Assembly (NCBI GenBank): GCA_020845575.1
Contig: JADLFL010000067.1
Coordinates: 1 to 64,000 of the forward strand
From: Acidobacteriota bacterium
GTDB taxonomy: Bacteria; Acidobacteriota; Vicinamibacteria; Vicinamibacterales; Vicinamibacteraceae
Length of the DNA: 64,000 nucleotides
Reading direction: 5' to 3'
Positions 11,059 through 18,890 of this stretch are shown here, one piece after another (within the stretch, counting starts at the first letter, position 1; each line of letters starts with the position of its first letter). The translations under genes and the position numbers were made by a program. Below the pieces are notes generated by a model. The model ran no database searches. It saw only the letters and a list, made by a program, of their open reading frames with translations, and had not been told where the DNA came from.

Positions 11059-13440
11059 GTGACCGTCACCCGCCGGCCGCGGCGTCGCGCTCGCCGTGGC
11101 CGCTGGCTCAAGCTCGCCGCCGCGGTGCTCCTCGGTCCGCTGCTGGTGATGGCCGGCGTGTTCGTGTGGCTCTATCGCAGCGTGGCCGAAGACGTCGATG
11201 CGCGCCTCTCCGGACTCCACGACCGCGTCGCCCCGAGGGTCTATGCCAGGCCCTTCGTGCTGCGCGTGGGTCAGGCACTCACCATCGGCGAACTCGACGA
11301 CAGGCTCGACGACATCGGTTACACGCGCAAGTCGCGAGCGGCGCAACCCGGCGAGTTCGACGTCCGCGCGACCGACGTCAGGCTGATTCCGCACGGGGGC
11401 ACGGCGGAAGGCCGCGCCGTGCAGGTGACAATCGCCCTCGACAAGACCGGCAAGGCCGGCCAGGTCTCGAAGCTGGAGATCGAGGGCACGGGTTCGGTCG
11501 CGCAGTTGGAGCTCGAAGCGCCGCTGCTCACGGCCGTGGCTCCGGGCGGACGCGGACGTCAACGCCAGGTGCCGATCGCGCAGCTGCCGAGCGCCATCGT
11601 GCAGGCCGTGCTGGCGATCGAGGATCGGCGTTTCTACACGCATCCCGGCGTCGACGTCATCCGCACGATCGGCGCGGTCATCACGAACGTGCGCGGCGAG
11701 AAGCCGTATCTCGAGGGCGGCAGCACGCTGACGCAGCAGCTCGTCAAGAACTCGTTCCTCACGCCAGACAAGACGTACACGCGCAAGGTGCGCGAGCAGA
11801 TGATGTCGCTGGTACTCGAACGGCGCCTCGCCAAGGAGCGCATCCTCGAGTTGTACTTGAACGACGTGTATCTCGGCCAGCGTGGGTCGTTCGCCGTGCA
11901 CGGCATGGCGGAAGGCGCGCACCTGTTCTTCGGCAAGGACGTGAGCAACCTCACGCTCGCCGAGTGCGCCACGCTGGCGGGCATCATCCAGTCGCCGGCC
12001 GCCTACTCCCCCACCCGCCATCCGGCCCGCGCGAGCGAACGGCGCAACGTGGTACTGCGCGCGATGGTGGAGGCCGGATACATCACGCATGCCGCGGCCG
12101 ACGCGGCGATCGCCGAGCCCCTGCACACGGCGGCCGGCAGCGTCGACGCCGAAGCGCCGTACTTCGTGGACTACGTCACGCAACTGGTGGGCGAGCAGGT
12201 CGCCATGCGCGCCTCGGCCACGCGTATCGCCGTGCACACCACGCTCGACCTGCACCTGCAGCGCGTGGCCCAGGACGTCGTGACCACCGGTGTTGCCGAC
12301 ATCGAGGCGCGGTTCGCCAAACGCGGCGTGAAACGCGGCCCGCTCCAGGCGGCACTCGTGGCTGTCGATCCCCGCTCGGGCGACATCCTCGCGATGGTCG
12401 GCGGCCGGTCGTACCAGCGCTCGCAGTACAACAGGGCGACGACGGCGAAACGACAGCCGGGTTCGACCTTCAAGCCGTTCGTGTACCTGGCGGCGTTCGA
12501 CCTCGCGGCACGGGAAGGCCGGCACGATCTCACGCCGGCCACGGTGCTGTCCGACGAGCCAGCCACGTTCCTGGTGAACGGCGAGGAGTGGTCGCCCCGG
12601 AACTACGACGGCGAGTTCGGCGGCGTGATCACCGCTCGGCGCGCGCTCGCACTGTCGCGCAACCTCGCGACCATCCAGATGGCCGAACTGACGGGTCATC
12701 AGCACATCGCGTCCCTCTGGCGCAGCATCAAGCCGGGATTCACCGCGAGGCCTTATCCGTCGATCGCCCTCGGCGTCTTCGAAGCCACGCCGCTCGACAT
12801 GGCGGAGGCGTACACGCTGTTCCCGAATCTCGGTGAGGTCAGGCCGCTCCGCGCCGTCGCCCGGATCGACGTGGACAACGGGACCGCATCGTTGCCCGAG
12901 ATGGGCCGGCCGCGCCAGGTGACGCAGCCGGCGCCGGCGTTCCTCGTGACCAGCATGATGCGCAGCGTGCTGAACGAAGGCACGGGCGCCAGCGCGCGCG
13001 CGGCGGGATTCGCACTGGATGCGGCCGGCAAGAGCGGCACGACCAACGACCTTCGCGACGCCTGGTTCATCGGCTTCACGCCGGAACTGCTGACGGTGGT
13101 GTGGGTGGGCCTCGATGACAACACACCCGTCGGACTCAGCGGTTCGCAGGCGGCCCTGCCCATCTGGACGGCGTTCATGAAGCGCGCGCTCGCCGGCCAC
13201 CGTAACCAGCCGTTCGCCGTGCCGAGTGGCGTGACGTTCGCCGAGATCGACAAGGACACGGGCGGCCGCGCCGGGCCCTTCTGCGAGAAGGTCTTCAACG
13301 AGGCGTTCCTCGAAGGCACCGAGCCGAATGCGCTCTGCTACGTCCACATGGGCGTTCCCGGTGGCACGCTCACGAACATGCCGTCGCTGCCCCAGTTCCC
13401 TCCACCGCAGCAGATCGCCCTCCCGCCCGTCCCCGAGTAA
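11059..13440 (+). CDS. Class A penicillin-binding protein (PBP1b-like bifunctional transglycosylase/transpeptidase)
   Basis: It polymerises lipid II and cross-links peptidoglycan outside the inner membrane. The GTG at 11059 is preferred: it avoids the bshC overlap given by the ATG at 10996 and leaves a basic segment ([11 protein letters not shown]) directly before the single membrane helix. The 793-residue product then has a UB2H-like region (RVYARPFVLRVGQALTIGEL). The GT51 domain shows the catalytic Glu in EDRRFYTHPGVD and GGSTLTQQLVKN. The transpeptidase domain has SxxK in PGSTFKPF, SRN in LSRNLAT, and KSGT in GKSGTTNDLRDAWF. All catalytic motifs are intact. A hydrophobic, proline-rich tail ends the protein. 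Confidence 0.95.
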   Translation: MTVTRRPRRRARRGRWLKLAAAVLLGPLLVMAGVFVWLYRSVAEDVDARLSGLHDRVAPRVYARPFVLRVGQALTIGELDDRLDDIGYTRKSRAAQPGEFDVRATDVRLIPHGGTAEGRAVQVTIALDKTGKAGQVSKLEIEGTGSVAQLELEAPLLTAVAPGGRGRQRQVPIAQLPSAIVQAVLAIEDRRFYTHPGVDVIRTIGAVITNVRGEKPYLEGGSTLTQQLVKNSFLTPDKTYTRKVREQMMSLVLERRLAKERILELYLNDVYLGQRGSFAVHGMAEGAHLFFGKDVSNLTLAECATLAGIIQSPAAYSPTRHPARASERRNVVLRAMVEAGYITHAAADAAIAEPLHTAAGSVDAEAPYFVDYVTQLVGEQVAMRASATRIAVHTTLDLHLQRVAQDVVTTGVADIEARFAKRGVKRGPLQAALVAVDPRSGDILAMVGGRSYQRSQYNRATTAKRQPGSTFKPFVYLAAFDLAAREGRHDLTPATVLSDEPATFLVNGEEWSPRNYDGEFGGVITARRALALSRNLATIQMAELTGHQHIASLWRSIKPGFTARPYPSIALGVFEATPLDMAEAYTLFPNLGEVRPLRAVARIDVDNGTASLPEMGRPRQVTQPAPAFLVTSMMRSVLNEGTGASARAAGFALDAAGKSGTTNDLRDAWFIGFTPELLTVVWVGLDDNTPVGLSGSQAALPIWTAFMKRALAGHRNQPFAVPSGVTFAEIDKDTGGRAGPFCEKVFNEAFLEGTEPNALCYVHMGVPGGTLTNMPSLPQFPPPQQIALPPVPE

Positions 13441-13460
13441 CCGACGTCGGAACACAAGGT

Positions 13461-13492
13461 CCGGCATTGGCCATTCGGCATTGCCGTATACT
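13461..13492 (+). promoter_or_regulatory. Heptamer-like repeat followed by TATACT -10 box upstream of the parvulin gene
   Basis: Three GGCATT/CCATTC-type units (13461-13486) precede TATACT at 13487-13492. The parvulin start is 32 nt further on. No convincing -35 is visible. Confidence 0.45.
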
Positions 13493-13524
13493 GTTCTGTC
13501 GTCTCTTCTCTTCGAGGTTGCCCT

Positions 13525-14571
13525 TTGAAGTACGCCGTTCCCGTCCTCCTCGCCCTCACGCTGGGCATCGCCTGCAACAAGACCGAGTCCAAGGCCGCCG
13601 AAGCACAGGCACCTGGTTCGGCGCAGCCGGCTACCGACGCCACCGCGACGCCTGCCGCGGAGGCCCCGGCGCCACCGCCGGTCAAGCCCGTGCCCGACGT
13701 TCTGCCAGCCGTCGTCGCGCGCGTGAATGGCAGCGACATCCCGGCCACCGAACTCGAGAAGGCGATTCGCAATCTCGAGGCCAACGTCGGCAACCAGATC
13801 CCGGCCGAGCGCCGCAGCGAAATCTATCGCGGCATCCTCGACCAGATCGTCGAGATGCGGTTGCTGGAACAGGAAGCGGCCGCGCGCAACATCAAGGCCA
13901 CCGACGCCGAGGTGGCGCAGGGCATCGCGCAGATGAAGCAGCAGGCGCCCAACGCCGAGGCATTCGCCCAGGCGCTCGCCGCGCGCAAGATGACCGAAAC
14001 CGATCTGCGCACCGAGGCGCGGCAGCGGCTCGCGGTCGACAAACTGCTCACGAGTGAAGTCGAGCCCAACGCCGTCGTCACCGACGCCGATATCGCGGAC
14101 TTCTACAAGAAGAACCCGCAGTTCTTCATGCAGCCCGAGGCCGTGCGCGCCAGCCACATCCTGCTCAAGGCCGACACGCCTGACGCCAAGGCGGCAGCGA
14201 AGACAAAAGCCGGCGATCTGCTGAAGCAGATCAAGGGCGGCGCAGACTTCGCGGCCCTCGCCAAGGAGCACTCCAACGACGGCAGTGCGCAAGCCGGCGG
14301 CGACCTCGGCTTCTTCCCGCGCGGCCAGATGGTGAAGCCGTTCGAAGACGCCGCGTTCGCGCTCAAGCCAGGCGAAGTGAGCCCCGTCGTGGAGACCGAG
14401 TTCGGCTACCACATCATCAAGGGCGCCGAGCACCGCGATGCGCGGACCGTACCGCTCGCCGAAGTGAGCGACCGGATCGCGCAGGCCCTCCGCCAGCAGA
14501 AGCAGCAGGAGCTGATGCAGTCCTTCGTCCAGTCGCTCAAGACCAAGGGCAAGGTCGAGATCCTGATGTGA
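13525..14571 (+). CDS. Parvulin-type peptidyl-prolyl isomerase lipoprotein (PpiC/SurA/PrsA-like)
   Basis: This 348-residue protein starts with a TTG codon and a lipoprotein signal peptide (MKYAVPVLLALTLGIAC; lipidated Cys at 17). An Ala/Pro-rich linker leads to a SurA-N-like helical chaperone segment (about 60-200). One parvulin rotamase domain follows (about 205-300), with family motifs ASHILLKAD, GGDLGFFPRGQMVKPFE and TEFGYHIIK. It would assist folding of exported proteins in the periplasm, anchored to a membrane. It stands alone after the PBP gene, with its own TATACT promoter. It converges on the iron-ADH gene with a 15-nt gap. Confidence 0.92.
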   Translation: MKYAVPVLLALTLGIACNKTESKAAEAQAPGSAQPATDATATPAAEAPAPPPVKPVPDVLPAVVARVNGSDIPATELEKAIRNLEANVGNQIPAERRSEIYRGILDQIVEMRLLEQEAAARNIKATDAEVAQGIAQMKQQAPNAEAFAQALAARKMTETDLRTEARQRLAVDKLLTSEVEPNAVVTDADIADFYKKNPQFFMQPEAVRASHILLKADTPDAKAAAKTKAGDLLKQIKGGADFAALAKEHSNDGSAQAGGDLGFFPRGQMVKPFEDAAFALKPGEVSPVVETEFGYHIIKGAEHRDARTVPLAEVSDRIAQALRQQKQQELMQSFVQSLKTKGKVEILM

Positions 14572-14586
14572 CGGGGCCGCGCTGAC

Positions 14587-15747
14587 TCAGCCGAATGCGC
14601 GCTCGTAGATTCCCACAATTTCTTCGCGCGTGAGGTTGCGCGGATTGTTGTCGAGAAGCCGACGGACCGTGAGCGCCGACTCGGTGAGTTGCGGGATCGC
14701 GTCGCGTGGGATCCCGATAGTGCCGAGACCAGCCGGTAGCCGGCAGGCCCGCGCGAGTGCGTCGAGCGCGTCGAACCCTGCCGCGCCGGCGCCATGGGGG
14801 TCGGAGCGCGCGGCGTCGGCCGATGCGGCGCCCAGCGCAACGGCGATTGACGCGTAGCGCGCCGGCGCCGCGTCCAGATTGCAGCGCAACACGTGCGGCA
14901 GCATCAGGGCATTGGCCAGACCGTGCCCCACGCGAAACAGACCGCCGAGCGGATACGCGAGCGCGTGCACGGCGGCGGTGTTGACCGGGCCGAGACACAG
15001 GCCACCGTACAGGCTGCCCAGCGCCAACGCCTCGCGCGCCGCCAGATCCAGACCGTCGTGGCTCGCGCGCTCGAGGTGCGTGGCAATCAGGCGTACGCCG
15101 GCCAGTGCCCACTCGTCCACCATCGGATGCGCGTGCCTGTTGGCATACGCCTCGATACAGTGGGTCAACGCATCGATCCCTGTCGCTGCCGTGATGTCCG
15201 GCGGCAGCCCGCACGCCAGCAGCGGATCGATGAACGTGGCATCAGGCACCAGGTGCGGGCTGATCACCGCCAGCTTCAGTTGACGCACGTCGTCGAGGAG
15301 GATGGCGTTGGGCGACACCTCGCTGCCCGTTCCGGCCGTCGTGGGGATCAGCGCCAGACGCACGCGTCGCCGGGCGAGCGTACCGGAGCCGAAGATCGCC
15401 GAGACGTGGCGAGGATCGTCGAGCATCCCGGCGACGAGTTTCGCCACGTCGAGCGGACTGCCGCCGCCGATGCCCACCACCGTGTCGGCGCGGAACGCGC
15501 GCGCGTCGTGCAGCGCGCGTTCGAACGTCGAGACCGTCGGTTCACCACCGATCTCGTTCCAGAGCCGCGTCTCGACACCCCTCGCCTGCAGGGTGTCGAC
15601 CAGAGGCGCCGCGAGCGCACTTGTCCGTGGACCACTGATGATGGTCACGCGCGCCGCCCCCTCGTCGATGAGATGCGGCGCGCACGCGTCCAGGGCCCCG
15701 CTGCCGACGATGAGTCTGCGCGGCTGGACGCACGAGACGACGTGCAT
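14587..15747 (-). CDS. Iron-containing alcohol dehydrogenase (maleylacetate reductase-like)
   Basis: A group III metal-dependent alcohol dehydrogenase of 386 residues. The cofactor site shows GIGGGSPLDVAK (about residue 95) and PTTAGTGSEVSP. Candidate metal ligands are the Asp of PDATFIDP and the His residues in GIDALTHCIEAY, AVHALAYPLGG and VGHGLANALMLPH. The start at 15747 shares one base with the stop of the aldolase gene (TGATG), so it is the last gene of the coupled operon. It probably reduces or oxidises an aldehyde or keto intermediate released by the neighbouring aldolase. The substrate cannot be read from sequence; the frame upstream of this start lies antisense to nothing and in shadow of the aldolase, so it was excluded. 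Confidence 0.88.
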   Translation of the reverse strand: MHVVSCVQPRRLIVGSGALDACAPHLIDEGAARVTIISGPRTSALAAPLVDTLQARGVETRLWNEIGGEPTVSTFERALHDARAFRADTVVGIGGGSPLDVAKLVAGMLDDPRHVSAIFGSGTLARRRVRLALIPTTAGTGSEVSPNAILLDDVRQLKLAVISPHLVPDATFIDPLLACGLPPDITAATGIDALTHCIEAYANRHAHPMVDEWALAGVRLIATHLERASHDGLDLAAREALALGSLYGGLCLGPVNTAAVHALAYPLGGLFRVGHGLANALMLPHVLRCNLDAAPARYASIAVALGAASADAARSDPHGAGAAGFDALDALARACRLPAGLGTIGIPRDAIPQLTESALTVRRLLDNNPRNLTREEIVGIYERAFG

Positions 15748-16595
15748 CACGACTGATCGTCGAGGGCCGTCACCGCCACAGGCGCCTCTTGCAGGGCGGA
15801 CGAGGCTGCGGCGGCCTCCTCGAGACGATCGAGGCTGTCGCGCGCCGCGTTGAGGGCATGCTCGGCTCCGTGGCGCAGCGCCGCAATGTCGTTCGTGCAG
15901 AACAGGATGTCGACGTTCAGGCCGAGCCAGAAGTCGAAGTCGACCACGCGTCCGGCCGTGGCGACGCACTTGCCGTGGCGACGCGCTGTCGCGACAACCG
16001 TCTCGGCCGCCTGCCGCACGGCCGGATGTCCCTGATTGCCGGGATAGCCCAGGCTTGCCGACAGATCCGCCGGGCCCACGAAGGCATCGACACCTGGGAC
16101 GGCGCACAGTTCGTCGACGCGTTCGAACGCTTCGCGCGTTTCAATCTGGATCATCAGACACAGTTCGTCGTTCAACTGGCGCTGTGCGTCGATCAGGTTG
16201 TCGACGATTCCGTAGTGCAACGCGCGCGAGACGCTGAAGAATCCGCGCTCGCCGGCGGGCGCGAAGCGCGCCTGTGCGACGAGTTCCGCGACCGTCTCCG
16301 GCGTGTTCACCATCGGCACGTCGATGATGTCCGGGCCGCACTCGGCGGCCTTGAGGACACTTTCGCGACGGCTGTCCGGCACGCGAATCATCGTCAGCAT
16401 GCCGAGCCCCTGCGCGATGCGCACGAGATCGACGGCCTGGCCGAACGACATCGGTCCGTGTTCCATCTCGACCCACGCCGCCTGATAGCCGATGCGCGCG
16501 GCGACCTCGAGAAACACGGGATCGTAGAAGTACGCGGCGACGCCGAGGAGCGGCACGCCCTTGTTCGACTCGAGTCTGCGCTGAAGCCGGTTCAT
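15747..16595 (-). CDS. HpcH/HpaI-family aldolase
   Basis: A class II pyruvate-type aldolase of the HpcH/HpaI family (282 residues) that splits 2-keto-3-deoxy or 4-hydroxy-2-keto acids into pyruvate or a related keto acid and an aldehyde. Characteristic segments are AAWVEMEHGPMS, IDVPMVNTPE and the metal-binding pair in MIQIETREAF and DAFVGPADLSASLG. ATG at 16595 overlaps the stop of the PdxA2 gene (ATGA), and its own stop touches the ADH start. The C-terminal 30 or so residues are Ala-rich and extend past the usual family length. Confidence 0.9.
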   Translation of the reverse strand: MNRLQRRLESNKGVPLLGVAAYFYDPVFLEVAARIGYQAAWVEMEHGPMSFGQAVDLVRIAQGLGMLTMIRVPDSRRESVLKAAECGPDIIDVPMVNTPETVAELVAQARFAPAGERGFFSVSRALHYGIVDNLIDAQRQLNDELCLMIQIETREAFERVDELCAVPGVDAFVGPADLSASLGYPGNQGHPAVRQAAETVVATARRHGKCVATAGRVVDFDFWLGLNVDILFCTNDIAALRHGAEHALNAARDSLDRLEEAAAASSALQEAPVAVTALDDQS

Positions 16596-17596
16596 GATGG
16601 TGACGTCCCTTTCGTGCGCCGCTGTGCCATCCGCGCCGCCAGCCGCAATGCCGCCATCATGCTCGTGGGGTCCGCGAGATTGCGACCCGCGATATCGAAG
16701 GCGGTCCCGTGATCCACTGACGTCCTGACGATCGGGATGCCGAGCGTCACGTTGACCGTGTGTGCGAAATCGAGAAGCTTCATCGGGATGTGACCTTGAT
16801 CGTGATACATCGCGATCACCACATCCCAACGGCCGCGCCACGCGTCGATGAAGATCGTGTCCGGTGGAAACGGCCCCTCGCACGCGATCCCTTGCGCGCG
16901 CGCGGCGGCCATCGCGGGACGAATCGTGTCGTCTTCCTCGCTGCCGAACAGGCCGTGTTCGCTGGCATGCGGGTTCATGCCGCACACGGCCATCCGCGGG
17001 TGCTCGAGGCCGAGGCGCCTCATGGCGTCGTGCGCGAGCACGATGGTCCCGAGGACGCGCGACACGCTGGCATCGACCGCGCTGCGGAGCGCGACGTGCG
17101 TGGTGACGTGGACGACCGACAGGCGCGCGTTGTGAAGCATCATGCGCGAGTCGTGCACGCCGCAGAGTTCGGCGATGTATTCGGTGTGGCCGGAGAAATG
17201 CGAGCCCCCGAGCGCAACGGCTTCCTTGCTGATCGGCGCGGTGACCATCGCATCCGCCATGCCGCGCAGACACTGCTCGGTCGCCTCCCTGACATACGCG
17301 ACGGCGGCGGCGCCGCCGGACGCATGCATCCGGCCGCTGACGACCGCATGGCCGTTCAGCGCCTCGACGTGATGGATGCGCACGGACTCGCCGTCACCGC
17401 CGATCAGCCTGTCGACGGGACTGGCGAGTGCGGCACCCGTGCTCTCGACGACTCCGCGATCGCCAACGATCGTCCAGCGCGCGAGCGGCGCGACCTCCGG
17501 GCTGGCGAGCGCCTTCAGGATGACTTCCGGTCCGATCCCCGCGGGGTCGCCGAGCGTGATGGCGATGGTCGGTGGCTGTGCACTACGAACGTTCAT
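16592..17596 (-). CDS. pdxA2: PdxA2-type 4-phospho-threonate/erythronate dehydrogenase
   Basis: The protein belongs to the PdxA family (334 residues) and begins with ITLGDPAGIGPE. Metal-binding His residues are seen in FSGHTEYIAEL, HVTTHVALR and MYHDQGHIPMK. PdxA proper acts in vitamin B6 synthesis. Here the gene overlaps a DUF1537 kinase gene by 14 nt, and such pairs are known to catabolise D-threonate or D-erythronate: the kinase makes the 4-phosphate and PdxA2 oxidises and decarboxylates it to dihydroxyacetone phosphate. I therefore assign the catabolic role by context. The preferred stereoisomer cannot be determined from sequence. Confidence 0.85.
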   Translation of the reverse strand: MNVRSAQPPTIAITLGDPAGIGPEVILKALASPEVAPLARWTIVGDRGVVESTGAALASPVDRLIGGDGESVRIHHVEALNGHAVVSGRMHASGGAAAVAYVREATEQCLRGMADAMVTAPISKEAVALGGSHFSGHTEYIAELCGVHDSRMMLHNARLSVVHVTTHVALRSAVDASVSRVLGTIVLAHDAMRRLGLEHPRMAVCGMNPHASEHGLFGSEEDDTIRPAMAAARAQGIACEGPFPPDTIFIDAWRGRWDVVIAMYHDQGHIPMKLLDFAHTVNVTLGIPIVRTSVDHGTAFDIAGRNLADPTSMMAALRLAARMAQRRTKGTSPS

Positions 17597-18890
17597 GGTG
17601 CTCCATCAGGAACCGACGCACACGAAGGAGGCCGTCATCGTCGCCAAAGCCGCCAGCCTTGAGCACGACCGGCCAGGACGACGCGCGAGCCGCTGACAAC
17701 ATACCCCACGGAATGCCAGGCGCGATCTCGCCACCGAGCACGATGTGAGTCCCCCCCAGGGCGCGGCACAATCGCGCGGCCGTGTCGCCACCCGTCATGA
17801 CCAGCGAGCAGGCACTCGGCGCGACACGCTCGCGCGCGACCAGGAGTTCCGCGAAACGTGCAACAGATGCGGATGGCCCGTCGTGCGGCATGCTGACGCT
17901 CACATCGAGGCCAGCCAGAAGAGCCCGCTCGATGACGGGCGTGTCGTCGATGCATGCCACCGCGATGGGCGGCACGTCGTCGGCGAGCCGCTGCTGCTGC
18001 GCGATGGTCACCGGGTGCGTGGACCCCACGACGAAGACGATCGACGTCGTTCGCTCGTCCCTCCCGCGGCGAGCCCCGCCCGCCGACCATGCCGCGCGAG
18101 ACGGCACACTGCCGGCACGCGTCCCATCGCCGCCCGTGCCGATGACATGCCCGGCCAGCGCCTGCGCGAGACCAGCCGCACCAACCCACAACAACGACCC
18201 GGGGTCGAACCCGGCGGCGGTCACAGACGCGACGATGGCGTCGAGTGCCGCCTGATCCCGGCTGTCGCACACCAGCACGCGCGCGCCTGAACGCAGGGCC
18301 ACGGCGACAGAATCCGCTGCAACACTCACGCAACCTGCCAGACCCTCGCCCGTGAGGCGCTCGACGACGTCGATGTCCGGCAATACGCCCCGCCCGCTCG
18401 TCTTCAGGACACCGCCGTCCACGATGCGGTGCATCGCCGGGACAGCCGGCGCAACGAGGGCGACCCGCGCGGCCGTGGCGGCCATCACTGCGCCGATCTC
18501 GGCGCCCACGGGTCCGCGCAACGTCGAATCGATCTTCTTGAAGATCCACGGTGCCGCCGGCGCCGAACGTCCTCCATGCGGGGAAGGCATCTCCCCGTTG
18601 GCCCACGGCGCGTACCGCCTCGCGGCCCCGGCTGCCTGCGTCGCGGCCAGGGACGCAGGAAGGCCGCGCGACTCGGTACTGATCGCGATGACATCGGCGA
18701 CCGGGCAGTCGGGTGCCCTGACGCCGCCAGCCGCGGATTGGTCGAGCAGCACCATCCCCGACAGTCCGCGCGTGACGAACGCGACGCAGGCATCGGCCGC
18801 ACCGGTGAGGTCGTCGGCGATGATCACGCCGGACGGGACCTTCAGCAAGTGGGGCGCGTCGCCCTCGACCGCGTTCGCCAGTGACGGCAT
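17583..18890 (-). CDS. Four-carbon acid sugar kinase (DUF1537, DtnK/OtnK-like)
   Basis: A 435-residue member of the DUF1537 kinases, which phosphorylate D-threonate, D-erythronate or 3-oxo-tetronates. N-terminal substrate domain motifs are IIADDLTGAADACVAF (about 23-38) and KKIDSTLRGPVGAE. The C-terminal nucleotide domain shows VVGSTHPVTIAQ, LVMTGGDTAARL and LKAGGFGDDDGLL. The start at 18890 shares one base with the stop of the TonB receptor gene and its end overlaps pdxA2 by 14 nt, so receptor, kinase and dehydrogenase are translated together. This is the clearest clue to the substrate class of the locus. Confidence 0.9.
   Translation of the reverse strand: MPSLANAVEGDAPHLLKVPSGVIIADDLTGAADACVAFVTRGLSGMVLLDQSAAGGVRAPDCPVADVIAISTESRGLPASLAATQAAGAARRYAPWANGEMPSPHGGRSAPAAPWIFKKIDSTLRGPVGAEIGAVMAATAARVALVAPAVPAMHRIVDGGVLKTSGRGVLPDIDVVERLTGEGLAGCVSVAADSVAVALRSGARVLVCDSRDQAALDAIVASVTAAGFDPGSLLWVGAAGLAQALAGHVIGTGGDGTRAGSVPSRAAWSAGGARRGRDERTTSIVFVVGSTHPVTIAQQQRLADDVPPIAVACIDDTPVIERALLAGLDVSVSMPHDGPSASVARFAELLVARERVAPSACSLVMTGGDTAARLCRALGGTHIVLGGEIAPGIPWGMLSAARASSWPVVLKAGGFGDDDGLLRVRRFLMEHHERS

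Noticed and set aside
10867..14433. 1188-codon minus-strand frame opposite bshC, the PBP gene and the parvulin gene
   Set aside because: It lies wholly antisense to three well-supported genes and has a shadow-like composition without recognisable domains.
16592..17596. pdxA of vitamin B6 synthesis
   Set aside because: It is translationally coupled to a DUF1537 kinase and a sugar-acid operon, which favours the catabolic PdxA2 role.
18195..18215. tRNA-like T-loop (GTCGAACCC) on the plus strand
   Set aside because: It lies inside the sugar-acid kinase gene, and no acceptor or anticodon stems pair around it.
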